DNA of 64,000 nucleotides from Chitinophagaceae bacterium. Its GTDB lineage: Bacteria; Bacteroidota; Bacteroidia; Chitinophagales; Chitinophagaceae. A program made the translations under genes and the position numbers. The notes beneath the pieces were generated by a model. That model was not told the DNA's origin. It worked only from the letters and a program-made list of their open reading frames with translations, and did not search any database. The first letter of the stretch is position 1. Each line of letters starts with the position of its first letter. Positions 57,020 through 64,000 of the stretch are shown piece after piece. Location: contig JADKJV010000003.1 of assembly GCA_016720825.1 (NCBI GenBank), positions 186,001 through 250,000 of the forward strand, read 5' to 3'.

Positions 57020-57838
57020 ATGAAAGAGTTTTCAAGCAACGACAAGATCATTAAAGACCACTACAAAACACAAGCAGAGAAACATAAGGACGGAGCACTC
57101 TCCACCATGGAAGATCCGATCACGCGTAAGAAAGAGGTGAACCTGATTACCCATTTTTTTAATTTACCTGCAGTTAAGAAGAACACACAAAAAGTGCTGG
57201 AAATTGGATGTGGTAATGCATACACGCTGAATATCCTGCAGCCTGCTTTCCCGAACATCCATTTTACCGGACTTGATTTCAGCGAGGACTTGTTAGAGAT
57301 TGCCCGCACCCGGAATCTGCCTAATGTCAGTTTTGAACAGGGAGATGTCAGGGAACTGAAATATGCTGATGAATCATTTGATGCCATCTACACAGAGCGC
57401 TGTATTATCAACCTGCTTACATGGGAAGAACAGCAGCAGGGCCTGCTGGAAATGAAAAGGGTGCTGAAAAAACGAGGCTACCTGCTTTTCATTGAATCTT
57501 TCACGGAAGGATATGATACGCTGAATATCGCGCGTAATGAGCTGGGTCTCGACAGTATCCCGATGCCCCATCACAACAACTACTTCGACAAAGCCATATT
57601 TGAACCCTGGATCAGTGAAGGTTTTGAAATCGTTGATCCCGAGGATCTGGGTGCAGGCCCTTATGATGTGGCCCGCAATTTCATGAGCACCCACTACTTT
57701 ACAGCCCGTGTACTCCATCCGCTGATTACCAAAGGTGATCCGCATATGAAAAATACAGAGCTCGTGAAGTTCTTCTCATTTATGCCTCCTTCCGGTAATT
57801 ATTCCCCGATCGAAGCATACGTTCTCAGGAAAAAATAA
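57020..57838 (+). CDS. Class I SAM-dependent methyltransferase
   Basis: 272 residues. SAM loop VLEIGCGNAYTLNIL, then GLDFSEDLLEIA, EQGDVRELKYADESFD and a TERCIINLLTWEEQ segment. It is the first gene after a terminator and promoter, followed by an epimerase, a LegC-like aminotransferase and the initiating transferase. The substrate is unknown. Confidence 0.87.
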   Translation: MKEFSSNDKIIKDHYKTQAEKHKDGALSTMEDPITRKKEVNLITHFFNLPAVKKNTQKVLEIGCGNAYTLNILQPAFPNIHFTGLDFSEDLLEIARTRNLPNVSFEQGDVRELKYADESFDAIYTERCIINLLTWEEQQQGLLEMKRVLKKRGYLLFIESFTEGYDTLNIARNELGLDSIPMPHHNNYFDKAIFEPWISEGFEIVDPEDLGAGPYDVARNFMSTHYFTARVLHPLITKGDPHMKNTELVKFFSFMPPSGNYSPIEAYVLRKK

Positions 57839-57865
57839 TTGATTTACCACCATCATCCTATTAAC

Positions 57866-58840
57866 ATGAAAAAAGTTCTCGTTACCGGCGGCGCAGGCTA
57901 TATTGGCTCAGTCCTCGTTCGTATTCTGCTTAACAAAGGTTATACTGTAAGGGTATTAGATTCCCTGAAATTCGGCGGCGATGCCCTCTATGATGTGGCC
58001 CAGCACCCGGCTTTTGAATTCATGAAAGGGGATGTGCGCGTGGAAGCGGATGTTGAAAAAGCACTGGAAGGCATGGATGCCGTGGCGCATTTAGCTGCCA
58101 TCGTTGGCGACCCGGCCTGTTCTAAATTCAGTGAAGAAGCCAATGAGGTAAACTGGACCGGTTCCGTCAATCTTTTTGAAAAAGCGGAGAAAGCCGGTGT
58201 GAAGAAATTCGTCTTCGCCAGCACCTGCAGCAATTATGGCAAGATGGAAGATCCCAATTCATTTGTGACTGAGGAATCAGAACTCCGTCCCGTTTCATTG
58301 TATGCTGAACTGAAAGTGAAATTTGAGAATTACCTGCTGAAAGAAAGGAAAGATGCCCGCATCTGTGCCACCGCACTGCGGTTCTCTACTGTATATGGTT
58401 TCTCTCCCCGTATCCGGTTCGACCTGACGGTGAATGAATTCACCCGGAATGTTTGCATGACCGGTGTACAGGAAATCTGGGGCCCCCAGTTCAACAGGCC
58501 TTATTGCCATGTGGATGACCTGGCCCGTGCTGTTGTGCTGGTGATTGAATCGGATGATGCCAAAGTACGCGCCAATGTATTCAATGTGGGTATTACCACA
58601 GAGAACTACAGCAAACGCATGCTGATGGAAGAAATCCAGAAACAAATCCCGGATGCCAAAGCGATTTATGTGGAGAAAACAGAAGACCCCCGCGATTACC
58701 GCGTTAACTGCGATAAGATTAAAAATGAACTCGGTTTTACGATCACCAAAACAGTTCCCGACGGTATCCGTGAAGTGATTAAACTGATGCGCAGCGGTAT
58801 CATCACTGATCCCCATGCCGCCAAATTCCGGAATATATAA
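57866..58840 (+). CDS. NAD-dependent epimerase/dehydratase (SDR)
   Basis: 324 residues, with GGAGYIGS NAD loop, HLAAIVGDPACSK, a catalytic STCSNYG...YAELKVK (Tyr-x3-Lys) and YCHVDDLARAV. The IVGDP pattern occurs in GDP/NDP-sugar dehydrogenase-like SDRs of polysaccharide loci. The exact sugar is unclear. ATG 57866 is chosen because the ORF extends upstream only through a non-conserved His-rich stretch. Confidence 0.87.
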   Translation: MKKVLVTGGAGYIGSVLVRILLNKGYTVRVLDSLKFGGDALYDVAQHPAFEFMKGDVRVEADVEKALEGMDAVAHLAAIVGDPACSKFSEEANEVNWTGSVNLFEKAEKAGVKKFVFASTCSNYGKMEDPNSFVTEESELRPVSLYAELKVKFENYLLKERKDARICATALRFSTVYGFSPRIRFDLTVNEFTRNVCMTGVQEIWGPQFNRPYCHVDDLARAVVLVIESDDAKVRANVFNVGITTENYSKRMLMEEIQKQIPDAKAIYVEKTEDPRDYRVNCDKIKNELGFTITKTVPDGIREVIKLMRSGIITDPHAAKFRNI

Positions 58841-58904
58841 GCGCCTGTTTGGGCAATCCGTATCTTGATTATATTGCAGTGACTTACTAACGAAAAACCT
58901 TATT

Positions 58905-60035
58905 ATGTTACTATTATCAGGTCCGAATATTGCAGGCAACGAATGGAAATATGTGAAAGACTGCCTCGATACCGGATGGGTTTCCTCCGTCGGTTCCTAT
59001 GTAACACAGTTTGAAAACATGCTCGCTGAATTCAGCGGCTGTAAATACGGAGTGGCTACCAGCAATGGCACAACCGCCCTCCACGTTTCCCTGATGCTTG
59101 CCGGTGTGAAGCAGGATGATTATGTAATTGTTCCCAACGTCACTTTTATTGCGAGCATTAACTCCATTAAATATACCGGTGCAGATCCTATACTGATTGA
59201 TGTGCATCCCGGTACCTGGCAGATGGACCTTGACCTGCTGGAAGAATTCCTGGAAAATGAAACGGATGAAAAAGACGGCCAGCTGTTTTACGTGAAAGAC
59301 GGCAGGACGATCCGCTGCATCATGCCCGTGCACGTGCTGGGCAATACCATTGATCTCACCCGGTTTATGGAACTGGCAAACCGTTACCATCTGCCCGTTG
59401 TGGAAGATGCCACGGAATCACTGGGTACTTATTATAAAGGCCAGCACACCGGCAGTTTCGGTTTGATGGGCTGTTTCAGTTTCAACGGGAATAAAATTAT
59501 CACCACCGGCGGTGGTGGTGTGATTGTTACCAATAATGAAGAGCTGGCCCGCAAAGCCAAGCACCTGACCACACAGGCCAAGAGTGATCCTTTTGAATAT
59601 ATCCATGATGAGGTTGGTTATAATTACCGCCTGGTGAATGTACTGGCAGCGATGGGTGTGGCACAGATGGAATTACTGCCCTCCTTTGTAAAGCGCAAAA
59701 AAGAGATCAATGATTTTTACCGCTCGGCCCTCCAGGGTTGCGGCGATATCAGTTTCCAGGAAATTGCCCCTGAAGTGGATTGCAATTGCTGGTTATTTAC
59801 ATTCAGGACCAGTAAACAAAGGGAACTCCTGAAACTACTGAACGAAAAACAGCTCCAGTCCAGGCCGTTCTGGGTTCCGATGAACCAGCTGCGGATGTTC
59901 AAGGATAATATTTATTACAATCACAACGATTGTTCCGGTACGATATACAGTGAATGCCTCAGTATTCCCTGTTCCACCAATATCACAGATGCCGAGCTGG
60001 AAACAGTGGCACAGGCTATCCGTTCCATCTACTGA
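58905..60035 (+). CDS. LegC-type DegT/DnrJ aminotransferase
   Basis: 376 residues of a PLP-dependent sugar aminotransferase. NEWKYVKDCLDTGWVSSVGSYV matches the LegC/PglE-like N-terminus closely. ATSNGTTALHVSLMLAGV and the Schiff-base Lys in SFNGNKIITTGGGG follow. It converts a 4-keto-6-deoxy UDP-HexNAc (or related) to the 4-amino sugar, feeding the PglD-like acetyltransferase or the formyltransferase. The 4,6-dehydratase for that UDP-sugar is not in the window. Confidence 0.9.
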   Translation: MLLLSGPNIAGNEWKYVKDCLDTGWVSSVGSYVTQFENMLAEFSGCKYGVATSNGTTALHVSLMLAGVKQDDYVIVPNVTFIASINSIKYTGADPILIDVHPGTWQMDLDLLEEFLENETDEKDGQLFYVKDGRTIRCIMPVHVLGNTIDLTRFMELANRYHLPVVEDATESLGTYYKGQHTGSFGLMGCFSFNGNKIITTGGGGVIVTNNEELARKAKHLTTQAKSDPFEYIHDEVGYNYRLVNVLAAMGVAQMELLPSFVKRKKEINDFYRSALQGCGDISFQEIAPEVDCNCWLFTFRTSKQRELLKLLNEKQLQSRPFWVPMNQLRMFKDNIYYNHNDCSGTIYSECLSIPCSTNITDAELETVAQAIRSIY

Positions 60036-60068
60036 TATTGACAGGAAATTTCAGCTAAAACAACATGC

Positions 60069-60725
60069 ATGTATCTGGTTGTAAAACGATTTTTTGATTT
60101 TCTGTTTGCTTTGATTGCACTGGTGATCCTGCTCCCGGTTTTTATCCCGATCATCATCCTGTTACTGCTCACGGGTGAACACACGGTATTCTTCTTCCAG
60201 AAAAGGATCGGGTATAAAAACCGTGAATTCAGTATCTGGAAATTTGCGACCATGCTGAAGAACAGCATGAACATTGGTACCGGTGTAATCACCGTACGCA
60301 ATGATCCCCGGGTAACCAAAGTGGGTAAGTTCCTCCGCCGCTCCAAGATCAATGAGTTTCCCCAGTTCATTAATGTACTGATCGGGAACATGAGTTTTGT
60401 GGGTGCAAGGCCGCAAGTAAAAAAAGGATTTGATTTATATACTCCCGAAGTACAGCAGGTGATATACAATACACCGCCCGGTATTACCGGGATTGGATCA
60501 GTGATATTCAGGGATGAAGAAAAAATAGTAACAGCGAGTACTGACCGGGAAGCCACTTACAGGCAGATATTCAGTTATAAAGGCAAACTGGAACTCTGGT
60601 ACCAGCAGCATATTTCTTTTTATACTGATTTCATGATCCTGTTTCTCACCGCCTGGTGTATTTTCTTCCCGCACAGCCAGCTGGTGTACCGCGTATTCCC
60701 TTCCTTACCGAAAAGGGATTTTTAA
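60069..60725 (+). CDS. Initiating phosphoglycosyl transferase (PglC/WcaJ-like), variant catalytic dyad
   Basis: 218 residues. The N-terminal re-entrant membrane helix (FFDFLFALIALVILLPVFIPIIILL), FQKRIGYKNREFSIWKFATM, and the VRNDPRVTKVGKFLRRSKINEFPQF motif identify a monotopic phosphoglycosyl transferase that primes undecaprenyl phosphate. In well-studied members the catalytic pair is Asp-Glu; here the corresponding residues read Asn95-Glu96. A second hydrophobic segment lies near the C-terminus. It comes after the LegC-like aminotransferase and before the CpsB-like phosphatase. Confidence 0.9.
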   Translation: MYLVVKRFFDFLFALIALVILLPVFIPIIILLLLTGEHTVFFFQKRIGYKNREFSIWKFATMLKNSMNIGTGVITVRNDPRVTKVGKFLRRSKINEFPQFINVLIGNMSFVGARPQVKKGFDLYTPEVQQVIYNTPPGITGIGSVIFRDEEKIVTASTDREATYRQIFSYKGKLELWYQQHISFYTDFMILFLTAWCIFFPHSQLVYRVFPSLPKRDF

Positions 60726-60774
60726 TTCAAACCCCGGCTGCTGATAAATATGTAATTTTAAGCCACTGATCAGT

Positions 60775-61518
60775 ATGCTGAAATTCTTTTCAAGAAACAA
60801 GACTCCCGATGAACAGCCCGATTATTCGGTGCTGAATACGGATATGCATTCCCATCTCATTCCGGGGATTGATGACGGATCACCTGATCCTGATACTTCT
60901 GTTTCGCTCATTAAAGGAATGATGGAACAGGGGTATAAACGTTTTATAGCCACACCCCATATTATGTGGGATATGCGCCGCAATACCCGTGATATTATCC
61001 TGCGCCAGCGTGATGTGCTCCGTGATTCACTGAAAGAAGCGGGAATGGATGTGCAGGTAGATGCTGCTGCAGAATATTTTCTCGATGATTATGTGGAAGG
61101 CCTGCTTGAAAAAAATGAACCCCTGCTTACCATCAGTGGTTCGATGGTACTGGTTGAATTTTCCATGGCACAGCCATCTATGAGCCTGAAAAAAATCCTT
61201 TTTGATATGCAGATGCAGGGATACCAGCCGGTGATCGCCCATCCGGAGCGATATGTGTACCTGGATAAGCAAAAGGATTTTTATGATGAGCTGAAAAATG
61301 ATGGCTGTTATTTCCAGCTCAACCTGATGTCGCTCGGCGGGTATTATGGTAAAACCGTGCAGGAACTGGCCCAGTACCTCCTGAAAAAAGGATACTATGA
61401 CCTGGCGGGCACCGACCTGCACAACATCCGCCACCTCGATGCGCTGCGGAATCCCCAAATCACAGCCGGTCTGGCTAAACTGGTGGGGCAGGGACACCTG
61501 CTGAATACAAAACTGTAG
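60775..61518 (+). CDS. CpsB/YwqE-type tyrosine-protein phosphatase (PHP fold)
   Basis: 247 residues. PHP metal motifs DMHSHLIPGIDDG, TPHIMWD, VLVEFS, AHPERY and GTDLHNIRH are all present. This family dephosphorylates the BY-kinase tail (the Wzc-like protein at 28.4 kb), so the locus is bracketed by kinase and phosphatase. Last gene of the exopolysaccharide locus. Confidence 0.92.
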   Translation: MLKFFSRNKTPDEQPDYSVLNTDMHSHLIPGIDDGSPDPDTSVSLIKGMMEQGYKRFIATPHIMWDMRRNTRDIILRQRDVLRDSLKEAGMDVQVDAAAEYFLDDYVEGLLEKNEPLLTISGSMVLVEFSMAQPSMSLKKILFDMQMQGYQPVIAHPERYVYLDKQKDFYDELKNDGCYFQLNLMSLGGYYGKTVQELAQYLLKKGYYDLAGTDLHNIRHLDALRNPQITAGLAKLVGQGHLLNTKL

Positions 61519-61568
61519 TAAACCGATAGCTTTCTGAACCTTTTCCCTTTCCGCTTGTATATTCTGGT

Positions 61569-62446
61569 ATGAATGCGTTTACCATAAAGGATCTGGAAAA
61601 TCTTTCCGGGATCAAGGCCCATACGATCCGTATCTGGGAACAGCGTTATCATTTCCTGAAACCACAGCGGACTTCCACCAACATCAGGTATTACAGCAAT
61701 GCAGAACTCAAAACCCTGCTGAACGTTTCCCTGCTCAACAAGTACGGGTTTAAAATTTCCCATATTGATAAAATGCCTGAGGCTGAAATGGAACAGCACA
61801 TCGGTTCGCTGGTGGATGTAAAAGCTACCCAGGAAAGAATGGTGAATGAACTGATCCAGGCTATGGTGGACATGGATACGGAAGCATTTGAAAGAACGGT
61901 TTCCGTCTATATCAGCCAGAAAGGAATTGAGCTGACTGTGTTGCAGGTCATCTTTCCATTCCTGGAAAGAACAGGCATTCTCTGGGAAAGTGGCCATATC
62001 AATCCTTCCCAGGAACACCTGGTCACCAACCTGATCAGGCAAAAACTGATTGTAGCTATTGAAACCACTGTGCCGGTGAAACAATCCACCCGGCGATTAC
62101 TCCTCTATCTTCCCGAAGGTGAATATCATGAACTGGGACTCCTGTTCATGTATTACCTGCTTAAAAGCCGGGAGTTCCCACGATTTATCTCGGTGCAAAC
62201 GTACCGGTGAAAGATGTGGGTTATGTGGTGGACCTTAAAAAAGCAGATATCGCTTTCATACATCTTACCGGAGCCAGCCCCGGCTTCAACGTTGAAAAAC
62301 TGCTGCTCCAGATCAGGCAGTTTACAGGCACCATCAAAACAGTGCTGAGCGGGGAAATTACCCGCCATTACAAAAAACTTCCACCTTCCTGCGTTGAATT
62401 TAAACGATCCATGACAGAGGTGATGAGCTTCCTGACAACTCTTTAG
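61569..62446 (+). CDS. CarH-type B12-dependent MerR regulator (one-base frameshift)
   Basis: 292 residues once repaired. N-terminal MerR helix-turn-helix (FTIKDLENLSGIKAHTIRIWEQRY), a helical cap with the photoreceptor motif Trp139-x9-Glu149-His150 (WESGHINPSQEH), and a cobalamin domain whose lower-ligand His187 lies in GEYHELG. The frame breaks in the G run 62170-62172. One added G gives SRGVPTIYLGANVPVKDVGYVV, the expected B12-domain continuation. CarH/LitR proteins repress carotenoid genes in the dark and release DNA when light breaks the Co-C bond. Neighbours sigma factor and crtI fit. Probable sequencing error. Confidence 0.85.
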
Positions 62447-62491
62447 TCTCCAAAATTGATGAAAATCAACGTCTTATTAAAGAAAAAGGCA

Positions 62492-62523
62492 TTTGGTGGG
62501 CAAGATTATTTTGTTTAACTTTG
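62492..62523 (+). promoter_or_regulatory. Promoter of the sigma factor / carotenoid genes
   Basis: TTTG (62492-62495), 20-bp spacer, TAACTTTG (62516-62523): both elements exact. A TTGAT-GAAA-ATCAA inverted repeat (62458-62471) lies 20 bp upstream and could be the CarH operator. Confidence 0.7.
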
Positions 62524-62543
62524 TGGCATAAATCTTAAACAAT

Positions 62544-63044
62544 ATGTCTGCTGCTGAATTTGATGCTATCCTGCTGAATAATGCTGATTTCCTTAAACCA
62601 TTTGCAATTAACCTGACGCGTGATCATGAAGCTGCGAATGATTTATTCCAGGAAACGCTGTACAAAGCCCTTTCCAATAAGGACAAGTACAATGCCGGCA
62701 CGAACATCAGGGCATGGTTATTCACGATCATGCGCAACATATTTATTAATAATTACCGCCGGAAGGTTAAACAAAAAACCATCCTCGACAGCAGCGGTAA
62801 TGAATTCCTGCTTAATTACCGCCAGGTAACAGTAAGCAATGCTGCGGAGAGCGAAATAAGGATCAAAGAGATCCATGAAGCGATCCGCCAGTTACCCGAG
62901 ATATTTAAAACCCCCTTTTTATTGTATTTTGACGGGTACAAGTATCATGAAATAGCTGAAGCATTGCAGGAACCTCTTGGAACGATCAAAAGCCGTATCC
63001 ACTTTGCCAGGAAATTACTGCGTGAACAAATCAGCAGATTCTAA
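62544..63044 (+). CDS. ECF-type RNA polymerase sigma factor
   Basis: 166 residues. Region 2 (NLTRDHEAANDLFQETLYKALSNKDKY, RAWLFTIMRNIFINNYRR) and region 4 (LPEIFKTPFLLYFDGYKYHEIAEALQEPLGTIKSRIHFARKLL). In Bacteroidota a sigma factor of this type often sits with CarH and crtI in carotenoid clusters. No anti-sigma gene is adjacent. Confidence 0.92.
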   Translation: MSAAEFDAILLNNADFLKPFAINLTRDHEAANDLFQETLYKALSNKDKYNAGTNIRAWLFTIMRNIFINNYRRKVKQKTILDSSGNEFLLNYRQVTVSNAAESEIRIKEIHEAIRQLPEIFKTPFLLYFDGYKYHEIAEALQEPLGTIKSRIHFARKLLREQISRF

Positions 63045-63055
63045 AAACAAATCGG

Positions 63056-64000
63056 TTGGCCCAACAATCAGTTATTGTAATCGGAAGCGGTTTCGCCGGA
63101 CTTTCTGCAGCCTCGTTTATGGCTAAAGCAGGATGGAAAGTCACTGTGCTCGAAAAAAACGAAGGACCCGGCGGCCGTGCCCGGCAATTAAAAGAAAATG
63201 GTTTCACATTTGATATGGGCCCCAGTTTTTACTGGATGCCCGATGTGTTCGACCGTTACTTTGCGCAGTTTGGAAAAAAGGTATCTGATTATTACCGGCT
63301 CAAAAGACTTGACCCTTCATACCGTGTATACTGGAATGATGGTTTTACAGATCTCCCGGCAGATTACGAAGCCCTGCAGCAGGTTTTTGAATCTATTGAA
63401 CCGGGCAGTGCTGTACGACTGGACCGTTACCTGAAAGAAGGCGCTTATAAATACAATGTAGGTATCAATAAACTGGTATATAAACCGGGGTTATCGTTTA
63501 CTGAATTCCTCGACTGGCCCACCATCAGTGGCGCTTTCAAACTGGATGTATTCACGTCTATTAAAAAACACATCGCCCGATATTTTAAAAATCAGAAACT
63601 CAGGCAGCTGATGGAATTCCCTGTGCTCTTCCTGGGTGCATTACCGGAAGATACGCCTGCGCTGTACAGCCTGATGAATTATGCTGATATCAAGGGGGGT
63701 ACCTGGTATCCCGAAGGCGGCATGTATGCGGTGGTGGATGCGATGTACCGGCTGGCGGTGGAACTGGGTGTTGAGTTCAGGTTTTCCGAAGAAGTGAAAT
63801 CGATAAACACTACCGGAAAAAAAGTGAAAGAAATTAATACTGCATCAAACAAGTACAGCTCCGATGCTGTTATAAGCGGAGCAGATTATCATTTTACAGA
63901 AACAAGTTTGTTGTCTGAAAAAGCAAGATCGTATTCAGCAGCATACTGGGATAAAAAAGTAATGGCACCATCCTGCCTGATGTATTACGTGGGATTGAAT
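63056..64000 (+). CDS. crtI: Phytoene desaturase CrtI, N-terminal part (cut by window edge)
   Basis: 315 codons remain open to the right edge. The FAD-binding loop VIVIGSGFAGLSAASFMAKAG and the EKNEGPGGRARQLKENGFTFDMGPSFYWMPDVF signature identify a CrtI-type carotenoid desaturase. The start is TTG at 63056: an in-frame TGA at 63023 lies upstream and no ATG fits before the FAD loop. It lies 12 bp after the sigma factor, forming a small operon that probably continues with phytoene synthase outside the window. Confidence 0.9.
   Translation, partial: MAQQSVIVIGSGFAGLSAASFMAKAGWKVTVLEKNEGPGGRARQLKENGFTFDMGPSFYWMPDVFDRYFAQFGKKVSDYYRLKRLDPSYRVYWNDGFTDLPADYEALQQVFESIEPGSAVRLDRYLKEGAYKYNVGINKLVYKPGLSFTEFLDWPTISGAFKLDVFTSIKKHIARYFKNQKLRQLMEFPVLFLGALPEDTPALYSLMNYADIKGGTWYPEGGMYAVVDAMYRLAVELGVEFRFSEEVKSINTTGKKVKEINTASNKYSSDAVISGADYHFTETSLLSEKARSYSAAYWDKKVMAPSCLMYYVGLN

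Overview
This window looks like a chromosomal segment of a Bacteroidota bacterium, most likely Chitinophagaceae or a close relative. The evidence is the recurring TAnnTTTG-type -7 promoter element, the fused mutase IcmF, a UpxY-type antiterminator, Bacteroidota-style short intergenic sequence repeats, frequent TTG starts and the mix of families. Both ends are cut: an M1 peptidase at the left and a phytoene desaturase at the right. I see no rRNA, tRNA or CRISPR array.

Layout. (1) 0-16 kb is mostly metabolism: a MurU-like nucleotidyltransferase overlapping an amino-sugar-kinase/RapZ-C fusion, icmF, a CAP protein, the oxidative pentose-phosphate operon gnd-zwf-pgl, a DEAD-box helicase, an amidase lipoprotein and a sulfatase. 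(2) 14.3-21 kb is a damage-response neighbourhood: umuD, umuC, an uncharacterised protein and SRAP on the minus strand, and a 2H phosphoesterase plus a PA0069-type radical SAM protein on the plus strand. The divergent promoter carries a palindromic operator candidate. UmuD lacks both catalytic residues. A 1.9-kb array of palindromic repeats with its own RAYT transposase sits between umuD and umuC, and holds two G-rich tracts that look like assembly artefacts. (3) 21-26 kb has a conserved hypothetical, a META-domain protein, rtcB behind a structured leader with two intrinsic terminators, and an HGSNAT-like acyltransferase. (4) 26.3-61.5 kb is one co-directional exopolysaccharide locus of about 31 genes. 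It starts with a promoter, a hairpin leader and upxY, then Wza/Wzc export, sugar-nucleotide enzymes, flippase, glycosyltransferases, polymerase candidate and decorating enzymes. It ends with a LegC-type aminotransferase, an initiating phosphoglycosyl transferase and a CpsB phosphatase. An unusual sub-module pairs a CofD/YvcK-like protein with a HAD phosphatase and a nucleotidyltransferase. (5) 61.5-64 kb is the start of a light-responsive carotenoid cluster: a CarH-type B12 MerR regulator, an ECF sigma factor and crtI.

Seven otherwise intact genes are each broken by one single-base indel, mostly in short homopolymers. Restoring one base gives family-typical lengths. I treat these as probable sequencing errors rather than pseudogenes and annotate the full spans.
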